64,000 bases of DNA. It comes from Craterostigma plantagineum (taxonomy: Eukaryota; Streptophyta; Magnoliopsida; Lamiales; Linderniaceae). The stretch covers positions 186,001 to 250,000 of the forward strand of contig JAPQWV010000494.1 of assembly GCA_027422505.1 (NCBI GenBank), written 5' to 3'. Of the stretch, positions 30,700-40,598 are shown in pieces. Position 1 is the first letter of the stretch. Every line of letters begins with the position of its first letter. The notes beneath the pieces were generated by a model that was not told the origin of the DNA, did not search any database, and saw nothing but the letters and a program-made list of their open reading frames with translations. The translations under genes and the position numbers were made by a program.

Positions 30700-32280
30700 T
30701 GGATTTAACTAATTAGTCTTCTGAGTAGTGATGCTGGCTTTCACGTTAAGGTTTCTAACCAGACAATTGTAGTTATTCTCAAGCCTGCCTTCTAAATCTT
30801 TTACAATCGACCTATGCTTCTCTAAGGGAATATACTTAGTCTCGCTAATAGTGGGACTCTTGGATAGTTCTTCTATTTTGACAATAGAACTCCTAAGATC
30901 AGCCTTGAGACTAGCTATCCCTTCCTGAGACTTAGTTAATTTCTTTTCTACTTCCTTTAGGCTTTTCTACTAACGTTTCATGTTAGTGTATGCTAGTTGA
31001 TACGATTCTAATAGGGTCAATAATTTGGAAGGAGAGACTACCTCCTGTGATGGTTCGGATGCTTGGTCATCGTCCGTTTGATTTGAGATTTCGGCATCTG
31101 AGTTTTCGTCCAGGCGGGCCATGAGGGCTAGATTCTCCTCTTCAGAGGACGTGTCTTCGAGCCAGTGGTCTTGTTCTGTCATCAGAGCTACCCCATCTTC
31201 TTTCTGCTTTGTGAGTTGAAGCTTCCTGGAGTAGTAATTGGCGTCTCTTTTCTTTGGAAGAGTGCACTCTCTGGCATAATGACCTGGTTTGCCGCAGTTA
31301 AAGCACTTGTTTGGCTCTTCGGCGTTCTTAACTTCAGAGGTCTCAGGTGCACGTTCTTTGAGCTTGAAGTCCGAAGTCGGTTGGCGGATGATGCGGACTT
31401 TGAAGTATTTCTTACTCATCATTCAGTTAGAGGCAACTGCTTTCCTAGCCTTTCATATTTGGCTCCACATCTGAGTCTGATTCATCTCCGCCTCTGAAGA
31501 AGTTGGAGGCCTGATGATCTTCTCTTTCCTTGCCTTTAAACCCCATTTCTTTGAGACTAGGGCAACTGTGTCTTCGATCAGCTTGCCCTTTTGCTCCTTC
31601 TGAATCTCGCTTACGTCTTTCTCGTACTGTGCGAGATTATCAAACATGGTGTGGATGTCCAACTCCTCGAGATCTTTGTTTTGCCTTATCTGAGCGTATA
31701 TCTTCTTCCATTCTGAGGGCAGAGAGGATAGAAATCTGATGTCCGTCTCCATGTTTGTCTTGGTGATTTCTATTTTCCTTATCTCGTTGGAAATGTGAGG
31801 TATCTCTGATACAAATCATGCAAGCTCTCCTCTGGTTTTGCTCTGAAAGAGTCGTAAGCCGTGAGAATATTTACCTTCTTGGCCTTGATGCCTACTTCAG
31901 TTCTTTGCATCATTCGATGCAGTTCATCCCATATCCCTTTAGCCGTTGGAAGGCTATCGATTTGTCGATAGATGTCGTTTGGGATGCGCTGCATGAGAGT
32001 GTTCTTGGCCGTTAGATCAGCCTTAAACGGGTCCTTTCCTCAGCTGTGTATTCCCTAGGCTCTTTCAGTCGTCTTGTAGCGGGAATAGGAGAATTGGTTG
32101 AGTTGTCGCCGGATACATTTACCCAGAACTGAGCTGGAGCTTACTCAAGTGATAAGAGAAGGTTTTCTACTTGATCTTTTAGCTCGATGAAGTTCAGAAA
32201 GCGGCTTCGCCATACTGTGTCTTCACCTCTCTTAAGTATCGGGGGACGGTTGTCGTTTCCAAGCGAATAAGCATCCGTTT
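30700..32280 (-). pseudogene. Gag of another minus-strand Copia element (element G)
   Basis: Four minus-strand segments in changing frames make a Copia gag. The N-terminal part (about 32280-32030) has RGEDTVWRSRFLNFIELKD and is followed by 31994-31779 (IPNDIYRQIDSLPTAKGIWDE), 31752-31453 (METDIRFLSSLPSEWKKIY) and 31422-30970. The last has a CCHC knuckle CFNCGKPGHYAREC and an acidic, coiled-coil-like end that continues to about 30700. Capsid and nucleocapsid parts are thus present, but no protease or pol remains, as the element is truncated on its 3' side. Multiple frameshifts make it a pseudogene. Confidence 0.85.
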
Positions 32281-33263
32281 TGTTTTCTTGAGTTTATGAA
32301 AGATCTTCGTTTGTTGTTTTGATAATTTTGACTGATGTTATGTGCTTTGCAACTAGCAAATTAGTTAGTAGCGTTGATTCTAAAGCAGTAATTTTTAGAG
32401 TTCGATCGAAGATAATTTTGTCGAAGTAAAACGTAGCTACTATTCTCGTGCGAGAAAGTCTGTCAGCGAGAAATTTTACGAGCGAAGAAAATTGCTCAAA
32501 ATCTTTCAATTGAGAAAAATTTCGGGATCGTGAATTTAATTCGATCGCAAGAAACAGTACGTTTAGTAAGTTTCTCGCTGTGTCAAAATAAATCCGTAGA
32601 CTGGAAACGTTTTTCGATCGTAAATGATTTTTGTTAGGTCAAACTTCAATAAGCTGACTCAAATTGGTCTCTTCGAAAAAGATTTTTGCTTGATAACGCT
32701 CGAGAAATATTCCAACTAAAATGCTTCTGATTACGACGATTTAGCGCTGGCTTAGAGTTTGGATCGAGAAAATTATCGCGCAATTTTCGATAGAGAAATT
32801 AATTTGATCGAACACTTTAGCGAGAAAAATTGAAATCACGCAAACAGTCTTAGAACCCTGATTGACACCGTTTCGGCAAAACGATTAATTAGACCGTCAA
32901 AGTACAGGCATCTGCTCGTAATCAACTGATGAATACGCACGAACAAACAATTAAACACGAATGAAGCAAAATGTATCAAATTTGATCAAAATCAGAACGT
33001 GTTCTAAGAGTTCTACGTACGAACTGTAACTTCTCAAATCCAATCAAATCTGCTAAATTGATGTTCTAAACACTATCAATCTAATCGCAAACGATTTATA
33101 TGACTAAAACAAGCATAAATACATCAATTTAAAATCAAACAAGCACATAATTGAGCTATCAGATCGAAATTGAATTTCGCGCCAAAACTGTTCTTCGATG
33201 GAACAGTTCCAGAACTAAATTTCGATCAGATTCCAACAATTCGATTCAAAACAGAACGAATCT
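32281..33263 (-). other. 5' leader of Copia element G
   Basis: About 1 kb of AT-rich DNA between the primer site and gag, rich in TCGAGAAA and GATCGAAA motifs. No coding frame is supported. Confidence 0.5.
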
Positions 33264-33275
33264 GCTCTGATACTA
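33264..33275 (-). promoter_or_regulatory. Primer-binding site of element G
   Basis: Minus-strand TAGTATCAGAGC, one base different from the usual initiator-Met match TGGTATCAGAGC. It lies two bases inside the LTR border at 33278. Confidence 0.8.
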
Positions 33276-33277
33276 AT

Positions 33278-33650
33278 TGTTGGTCCCTAGATTATCAACT
33301 CTACGATCCTAGACTTCAATCCTAAGGAAATCGATTAGAATTATCGAAAATAGAATTTCGACGAAAATCTTCGTTGAAGAACTTTGAGAGAGAATTCGTG
33401 TAGTGAGAGAATGTTTTATGACGTTCTCTCTCTAGAATTGGATTGTGAAGCCTTTCAGATCAATTGACTAAAATTCTCTATTAAGCTCAATGTATAAATA
33501 ACAAACTAGTCCTAAATTAAGGACAAATACAAATAAAGCCCCTAATTACAAGGACAGCTAATGAAATCAAAGCACAACTAAACTTATATTCTACACATGA
33601 GATACAAAATAAGCCTTGTGGGAGGCATTAGAGAAGTTCACATCATGCCC
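33278..33650 (-). repeat. 5' LTR of Copia element G, outer border uncertain
   Basis: The inner border is clear: plus-strand TGTTGGTCCCTAG, so the minus strand ends in GGGACCAACA. The outer end is a guess at 33650, where the minus strand would begin TGATGTGAAC. The minus strand contains TATTTATACATTG as a candidate promoter. There is no second LTR in the window. Confidence 0.55.
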
Positions 33651-35110
33651 CCAATTCAAGTACAAACTGAAATGGCTAGACAAACAACTGTGTTCAGATA
33701 ATACTAATATCTCAAAGTTCTTGTTTGGTTCATAGATTATATGATTTTTAAATGTTACTTTAGATCATCTCCATGGCATCCTCTCAGGCCCGTTGCCTTT
33801 ATGAGGCCAATGAAGAGGTCGCATCGGGCCCTCCTTTGGAAGGGGGACCAGTAATTTTTACATATATACATACATATATATGTATTATAGTAAGTTGGTT
33901 TATAATTTTATTTAAACAATAAAATAGATTGTGCAAATAGTTATACATGCGCCTTAAAGTTAATAAGAGCGAGCACAAACTTTACTTTTTACTAGAATTT
34001 TGCTCAAACAATAATATTACTTTTATCTTTTCGAGAAAACTAGACGTCAGTATCTTCTATTTACCCAATCATTTCTCAGTGTTTATATACCTATTTTGAG
34101 TATTTATTGAACATTCAAGTTTTCAACTATAAACATACTATCTGTTTTGAAATACAAGTCGTGTAAGGTAATTGCATACATATTAAGAAATAAAACAACA
34201 TCTCTAGTATACCTTTAATTAATTATTTTATCATATCAGCATCTTGGAGGAACACACCGAGCATTGAAGTGGGATTTGATCATTTCCCGACTAAATTTGA
34301 TGAGTAGTGATGCTCATGTGCATTAAAGTCGAAGAAGAAGATGAATTATGAGAGTTATGTCGTAAAAAGGGATATCATGTGCTCTCACGCGTTAAATTCA
34401 TTTTAAAACAATGATTATTAACCTAGTGACCAAAACAAGAAAATCGATAACATCGAGGACTAAAAGTAGACTCTTGGCAGGTAATATGGAAGACCAAAAA
34501 ACATTCCTACAATAAACATTAGGACTACCCAGAAATACATTAGGGACTAAAACTAGACTCTTGGCAGGTAATATGGAAGACCAATGGTACATGTTGAGCG
34601 CATGACCATTCAGATAGTGGCCATGCGGAACTCTGTCAGTTTAGTTGACACATTTGATATAAGCTCAAAAACAGTTCCGCAATAAATAAAACAAGAAGAT
34701 CTCAATATTTTGGGAGTTTTAATTATAAGTTTGGCTTTTCATTTTCAAAAAAGCAGAAATACTCGACATAATCGTATAATTTACACAACAACAGTTGGGA
34801 ACGTCTGGAGGAAAATCGACTCCCAAACGAAATCAAAGGACTTCCTCCCCATCCCCACAATGATCTACATCAGTCATGGAACCCATTTTTTTCCAACAAT
34901 TCACAAAAAGTCAATTCATAAGACAAAACAACCATTCCTTCAACCTTCTTTTTCCAACAAAAAAAAGATCAAAAGAAAAAAAAAAAAAAAACCAATCCCA
35001 CCACCACCTCCACGGCGGCTAGGCGGCCCTTCTCCATTCCACAACCGCCGCCGCTCGCCGCACGCACTATTTTTTCCAACATTTTAGATTAACAAAATAA
35101 GGAGAGACTA
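33651..35110. other. Intergenic region upstream of the DUF1685 gene
   Basis: AT-rich with no coding frame I can support. It contains a 31-bp direct repeat (34467-34497 and 34554-34584, 87 bp apart) and an A-rich stretch at 34977-34992. The last ~400 bp should contain the promoter and 5' UTR of the following gene; no confident TATA box was found. Confidence 0.4.
34467..34584. repeat. 31-bp direct repeat pair
   Basis: The motif TAGACTCTTGGCAGGTAATA plus 11 more bases occurs exactly at 34467-34497 and at 34554-34584. The spacer also carries similar AGGGACTAAAA text, so the unit may be an 87-bp tandem repeat that has decayed. Confidence 0.75.
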
Positions 35111-36657
35111 ATGGGCTCGTCTGTCGAGGCCCACCACCACCACCACCAACCGCCGCCGCCCACCACTACCACCACCTCCTCGCCAGAGATCAGCGAGGAG
35201 GAGCTCCGGCGACTCGAGCACGCGCCGCCCTTCTGGCGAGGCCAAAGGCGGCGGCTTTCGAAGCAGCTGTCAATGTGGGCCGGGGGTGGGAGCAAGCCTC
35301 GGGACATGATGTGGGAGAAGAGGATCATGCTACAACAGGAAAGGACGAGGAACAACATCATCTCATCCTCCTCCGCGGAGGACATCACAGACGAGGACAT
35401 GAAGGAGCTCAAGGGATGCATCGAGCTAGGGTTCGGGTTTGAAGAGGACCACGCGGGCCAACGTCTCTGCACCACGTTGCCCGCCCTGGACCTATACTTT
35501 GCGGTCAACCGACGGTTCCTCGCCACGAGCCCAATCGTGAGCCCCGCCAGTAGCGGGTCTTCATCGGCCGGGTTGACGTGCGGCTCACCGTATGGGAGCC
35601 CGTCGAGCGATTCAGACTCGTGGAAGATTTGTAGCCCGGGTAAGGAAGGATGTTGGAAAATATCCATGCATGTGAATAAGAAACCCTATTTGTTTAAAGG
35701 CGTTGGCTTACCTGCTAAATTTGGAATAACCCAACACCCAATATGACATGTGTCATGTGTGTTTAGTGAAACACAAGTATGTGCTTTAACATGGTTGGGG
35801 TAGGGTGTAATGTGCTACGTGTCATATTTTGAGTGGAGTTGGGTTATACTCAATTGGATAGGAAAGACAAAACCTTGTTTGAAATTAGGAGAACGTCATT
35901 TAGCCCACAATATATGGATACGAGCGTCTTTTGTTTTTACGTGTTTCGAGATGTCACTTTTAGTATTCAACTTTTTGCCGTTTTGGCCGTTCGATTAACT
36001 AAAATTGTAAGTTTGGATGGAAGATGGGGCGACTGATCAGTTCGAACTTACGGTCGTGCCGTAATTCTATCAATCGGTTTGGAAAATTCGGATCAGCCTG
36101 ACCCGATCTGTAATATCCGTTGGTCCAACCCGTAAATCCATCCGAACTAACGGTCAATTAATTGTAGGGCAAAAAGCGACAGAAAATTGATAAGTTGGGA
36201 GCTAAAAGTGGTATATCGGAACACGGGAAACGGACATACCCCAAACATCGGGAACTAAAAATGGAGTTCGTCCTATAAAATATAATGATGACAGACTCTC
36301 CCATGTGGTATCCAAGCTCATGGACCAAAGAGGTCTTGAGTTCGTCCTAATTTAAGAAAATGATACGTTTAAGGCATGATAATAAAGAAATCAGCCTACA
36401 CGTAAAGGGCATGTTGGAAAGATAATATATAGAATTTAAACATGACATACTCCCTTCGAGCTCATGCTTTCAGCATACGAGTAAATCGAATGAGTTTGAC
36501 GAAAATTGCAGGTGAATCGCCGCAGCAAGTGAAGACAAAACTAAGGCACTGGGCTCAAGCTGTGGCGTGCTCCGTGATGCAATCTTCGAACTTCAAGGGA
36601 GAGATGGACTGCATAGATCATCAGATCAAGGATACGACGACGAATGGATGCACGTAG
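35111..36657 (+). CDS. DUF1685 family protein (2 exons, 224 aa)
   Basis: Exon 1 is 35111-35639 and exon 2 is 36512-36657, joined through a phase-1 GT-AG intron of 872 bp, giving 675 coding bases. The N-terminus has a His run and Pro/Thr-rich text. A central ITDEDMKELKGCIELGFGF block, LCTTLPALDLYFAV and SDSWKICSPG, then SPQQVKTKLRHWAQAVACSV encoded by exon 2, are the signature of the plant DUF1685 family. The biochemical role of the family is unknown to me. The gene keeps full length and frame, so it looks functional. The minus-strand frame at 35089-35667 is a shadow of exon 1. Confidence 0.9.
35640..36511 (+). other. Intron of the DUF1685 gene
   Basis: 872 bp, GTAAGG donor after CCCG-G and TTGCAG acceptor before GTGAATCGCC. 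It restores SPG-ESPQQV, the conserved join in this family. The 36442 frame extends upstream of the acceptor by chance. Confidence 0.88.
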
Positions 36658-37465
36658 AGATAGAAAAAAATGAGACATCTCTATAATAAAGCCATATATA
36701 TATATATCGTATTTCGTGCAAAACGAAAAGAAATCTCGCCTTAATACTTTCGATTATGTCCTGTTTCCTTCTTCCTCAGAGCCTCGTTTTTGGGGACGCG
36801 GAGGAATTTCGATGTCCATGAAATAGCAAACTTGGAGGAGCATTATCTATGTGGTTTATGTGTGTGTGTGTGTGTGTGTATGTGTGTGTAGAGAATATTA
36901 TTTTAGATTATTCTTGGTTGTTCAGCATTCTGCTTGTGTATCGTGGAAATATGTGAATAGCGAAGACTAACTTCGCGGAGTGTATTCTCATACGCATGCG
37001 TGCCTTGCTCTTATCAGAAAAGAGACTAGTAAAGAATGAGCTGTTATATGTTAGTATTCAACATATATATATATATATATATTATATTTATATGTATATA
37101 CAGAGCATGACCGTAATGTAAACTTTACGAAGTCTGTTTAATCTTTTCTATTGTATTATGGCACCCCCTTTTTCTTGGCAAATAAAATGTAGCTCTTCTT
37201 TGTGTTTTATTTCACTCTACTCGAGTACTTTGTTCGACGAGTAGTAATCGTAGTAATAATGTATGAATTGCTTAATTTGTGGGAAAAAACTCGAAGGATT
37301 TGGCTTGCTAGAAAAAACAGCTTAGTTCACTAATGTGTGCGGAAGAAGCTATACTTGAATCCATGATTTTAGGACTCCGGTGAACTTAGGGGGGGGGGGG
37401 GTGATATTATACAGACAATAACTTTAAAGTTAAGTAATTTTGTGACAATATCTAACGTTGCAGTA
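36658..37465. other. 3' flank with microsatellites
   Basis: No gene. Contains a TG run at 36859-36890, an AT run at 37063-37082 and 13 consecutive G at 37389-37401. These are slippage-prone simple repeats. Confidence 0.7.
36685..36690 (+). terminator. Candidate poly(A) signal of the DUF1685 gene
   Basis: AATAAA 28 bases after the stop codon, near a U-rich stretch. Position is short for a plant 3' UTR but possible; an alternative A/T-rich signal further down cannot be excluded. Confidence 0.35.
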
Positions 37466-37645
37466 CAGTAGAAACTCTATAAATTAATACGCGATAATTT
37501 AATAAACTCTTTATATAATATTTCCGGCCGGTCCCGACTCGGGGATAACGTACTAAATTAAAAATTCTCTAAAATTATAAGATAATAGACTTTTGATAAT
37601 TTCTATAGGTCCCGTATAAATTATAAATTAATAATTCCATATGTA
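37466..37645 (+). mobile_element. Pogo/Emigrant-like MITE end
   Basis: Preceded by TA, the sequence starts CAGTAGAAACTCTATAAATT, close to the CAGTAAAACCTCTATAAATTAATA termini of plant pogo-like (Emigrant/Lemi) elements, and continues with ATTAATAC and AATTTAATAAACTC repeats. TA is the target of this superfamily. The other terminus is not found; a SIRE-like fragment begins nearby, so the MITE looks cut. Confidence 0.5.
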
Positions 37646-37689
37646 AAAACATTCCCATATTACATGAACGAAGTGAGTTGGGCCCCATT

Positions 37690-38490
37690 TCCTTCTCGAG
37701 CGGTGCTTCATTGGTAGGAACCTCCTCAATTGGTTCTTGAAGCACTTCTACAATAATTAGGCCTTCTTCTTCTTCTTCGAGTACTTGTTGTGGAGCCTCG
37801 AGTTCCAACTCCTGTGCCACTGTATCAATCAACATGGCATCTAAATCAGGTAGTTGGCTTCTTGAGTTGGAGGCATCTGTTCAAGCTCCTGGGCCACTTG
37901 ATTTATCAACTCGGCCTCAGCGCTGTGGTGTTGTTGTTGAGAGCTCACTACAAAGTCTGTCGGGGCCCTCGAATCATTTGATCCGTGAGATGGTTTTTTC
38001 GATTGTACAGGCGATACGTGTCTCCTGTGGGGTCGACGAGACGAACCAGCTCGAACGGATCGACATCAATGGCTGATCAAGATCCGTGAGTCTGTGGGTG
38101 GTGAAAGACTTTGAGCCTGGGTGGTTGGTAGTTCCCTCTTGGAGGTAGACGAGGGATGTTCTCGTGAATCTCAATGAGTTGTCTGATGATGACCGAGAAC
38201 CACCTAGCATACGGCACATTCTTCGATCGCTCCTTCTCCTTCTATCTGATTTGTTCTCCATGATCATTTCAGATCAGCTGGGAGAAATCGTAATTTCGGG
38301 AGAACGAGATGCCATGGAAGATGCAAAGTATATTGCCGTTGCCTTTGTCGAACCCAACGTGCTTTGGCGACAGACACTTGTTGATAATTCCAAAAAGTAT
38401 CTTCCAAGGATGGGGATCCCATTGATCTGTACTTGCGCTAGCTTGACGATAACGGAGATTAAAGACACGCAAACACCAAACAGAAGTCAA
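37690..38490 (-). pseudogene. Extra 3' ORF (env-like position) of a SIRE-like element, broken
   Basis: Three minus-strand pieces in different frames: 38490-38269, 38267-37974 and 37835-37575. They carry MASRSPEITIS, an Arg/Ser-rich MIMENKSDRRRRSDRR segment, and an acidic VLEEEEEGL stretch. In SIRE-type elements an env-like or other extra ORF occupies this place. The sequence itself has no clear transmembrane or envelope motif, so only the position supports that name. Confidence 0.4.
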
Positions 38491-38519
38491 ATCTACCTCA
38501 GGAAGACAATAATCAGTTG

Positions 38520-39745
38520 AAAATCGAAGAAAAAATTTGATTTAGATGTTCGTCTTTCTGATGTGTTTTTCGCGAGAGAAAAATTTTCAACTGTAGAATT
38601 TTGCGATTAAGGGTTTTCAATTTGGAATTTATGCGTGCGATAACGTTTTTCGACTGCAGAAAGTTAGTTTGTTTTAATGGGCGGATTAGACATTTTGGGT
38701 TTGCTGATTAGACAGACCCATTTTTAATTTTCGCTCGAGAAACTTAGATTGAAAATTTTCATTTGATCCCGATTTATTCGCTCGAAAAGCTGGAAGCGAA
38801 AATTACTATTTGGTCCCAATTCAATTTTCGCTCGAGAAACTGCGATAAAAAAATACTAATTTCATCCAATTTCTCAATTGTAGGTTATCCTATGTTTTCC
38901 GAGTGACCCATATTTCAATTAAAACCACATAATTTCTCCTTTATGTATTAAAAGTAAAAGCAATTAACTCCCTGAACCTCTGAACAATGACATCTGGCTC
39001 CCCATGTGATTTTCGAAAAATCTGCATTACTTAGAGCAAAGAGTCCAAAATGTTAGAGTTAATCAACAATTAATTTTAATAAGGCTCCCCATTTTGGTAT
39101 CAATGCCGTAAGCTCCAAAACGTGAAAAATTGCGAAGTCCTCCTCATTGAAGTGTGGTGTAGCAAGGAATCAGAATCGAAAATATCTGCAACACTTAGAG
39201 GAAAACATCAAAAATATTTGGATCTCAAGGCATAATATTTTGTAACTGCTCCCCCTCAGCACCATACTTGATTTAATCATACAAAAGAGTAAATCAATCG
39301 AAGTAGCAAACATTCAAAACACGCAATTTGATCAATTTATTTGAGATACATGGTCCCCTAATCATGTAATCAAACTTATGCGCGAGGGTATGAGCAAGAA
39401 CAAATATTTGCATTTTACCAGTTCAATACAGATAACGTAAAATTGCACGGCATAATGTGCGATTTGTTTTCAGCTTTTTTTTGTTTTATTTAAAAAACTA
39501 AGACAGAAGAGCAAGAAAATATTATCTTTTAAATATATATATATATATATTAGTATTATTATTATTTTATTTTTTATTTTATTTTTTTTATATTTTCTTA
39601 TGTATACTAATGTTATTAATAGCATGAGGTCAGATTATTTTGCTTCGATCAACGTCACGCCTAAAATTTCACAGGACACGTGAAAAGACCATATGCCGTC
39701 AAGTCATGTCAACAAACTAAAAGTCCTATGTTCATAGAATCATCC
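38520..39745 (-). repeat. SIRE-like spacer, inverted copy of 59035-60200
   Basis: The reverse complement aligns with 59035-60200: for example TAGTTTGTTGACATGACTTG against TAGTTTGACGACATGACTTG, and matching text around the CTCATACCCTCGCGC segment. Both copies have several gggggagca blocks. It is an inverted repeat pair about 20 kb apart. Confidence 0.8.
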
Positions 39746-39760
39746 GTTTCGACAACTCTC

Positions 39761-40598
39761 ACTAGGTTCACTCTAGCACTCTATTTTTTTTAACTTGGGA
39801 TTTTATATTTATATCACTCAAGTCAACACAAGCAATTTTATGTCAATTTACCAGTGATCGAGGCGTTTTTAATCATTTCACATATGCGAAGGGTCGTTGT
39901 TTGGGAATCAAAGGGACTTTGAAGGATTTAATTAGGCTTTGACTTAGAAGGGAAGGAAAGATATGGGAGATGTGAGCTTTAATTGTTCGTCGTCCATTTC
40001 CTCGTCTTTCTTCTCCACCGGCATTTTTTTTCTACTTTTCATCCTTTTTTTCCTTCTATCCCCTTTTATGCTCAAGCTGAAGCTCCGCTTCTCCACGAGG
40101 CTATAGGAGACTATCGTGGGCGAAGTTCTTCTTGTTAGTTCTCGGGCCGAAACCGTGCTCCACTTCTCTTATTCCCTAAGGAGGTTTCAGAGATTATCCT
40201 TTTGGAAAAGTTCACGGTTATGAAATTCATACGGTTGCGCTCCTCTTCTCGTTTCATGATATAAGACCGGATTATCGTTCGAGAAGTTCACTTCGAGGTG
40301 CTCCTCTTTCGAGGCGTCGTGACGAGCGCACGAGATTATCGACGGAGAAGTTCACAGCACGATCCATGTCACCTTGTAAGAATTTGTGATGTAGATAGTT
40401 GGAAGGCAGGTTCCTTTGGTCTGCTTTTTGTGCGTTGAGCAATGCCTTCTTTTGCCATCGTTTCTCCTCTTTCCTCCCCCTTCTTTCCTCGTTTGAACAC
40501 CCCTCCGAAAAATATACAAATCGGTTAAATGCTTGGAATGGGTTTCAAATGAAGAAAAGGGAACCGGAGAAGGCTCAAAGTGGATGAGTAGGGGCTAA
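39761..40598 (+). other. Non-coding stretch with degenerate ~80-bp tandem repeats
   Basis: Four imperfect units begin at about 40107, 40190, 40269 and 40332, each opening GA(G/T)ATTATCG or similar, followed by GAGAAGTTCA and GTGCTCCTCTTC. The stretch ends at GAGTAGGGGCTAA, a purine-rich block directly before the LTR at 40599, so it is likely the 3' interior of that element. A 62-codon frame at 40399-40587 is not convincing. Confidence 0.5.

Larger units (their letters stand above)
37650..39760 (-). mobile_element. SIRE-like Copia 3' region, minus strand
   Basis: The minus strand gives a non-coding spacer (39745-38520) with a GAGGGGGAGC polypurine-like block near 39250, followed by a broken ORF with Arg/Ser- and Glu-rich parts. 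The spacer is the inverted counterpart of 59035-60200, which follows the pol of a SIRE-like element. The order matches the pol, spacer, extra ORF layout of SIRE-type elements. Pol and LTRs are missing here. Confidence 0.65.

Noticed and set aside
35089..35667. 192-codon minus-strand ORF
   Set aside because: It is a shadow of exon 1 of the DUF1685 gene, whose product matches a known family.
36859..37401. Simple repeats as CRISPR or satellite
   Set aside because: They are ordinary TG, AT and G microsatellites without spacer structure.
37575..37835. Acidic 86-codon ORF as a host gene
   Set aside because: It is collinear with a broken ORF behind a SIRE-like spacer and starts within it.
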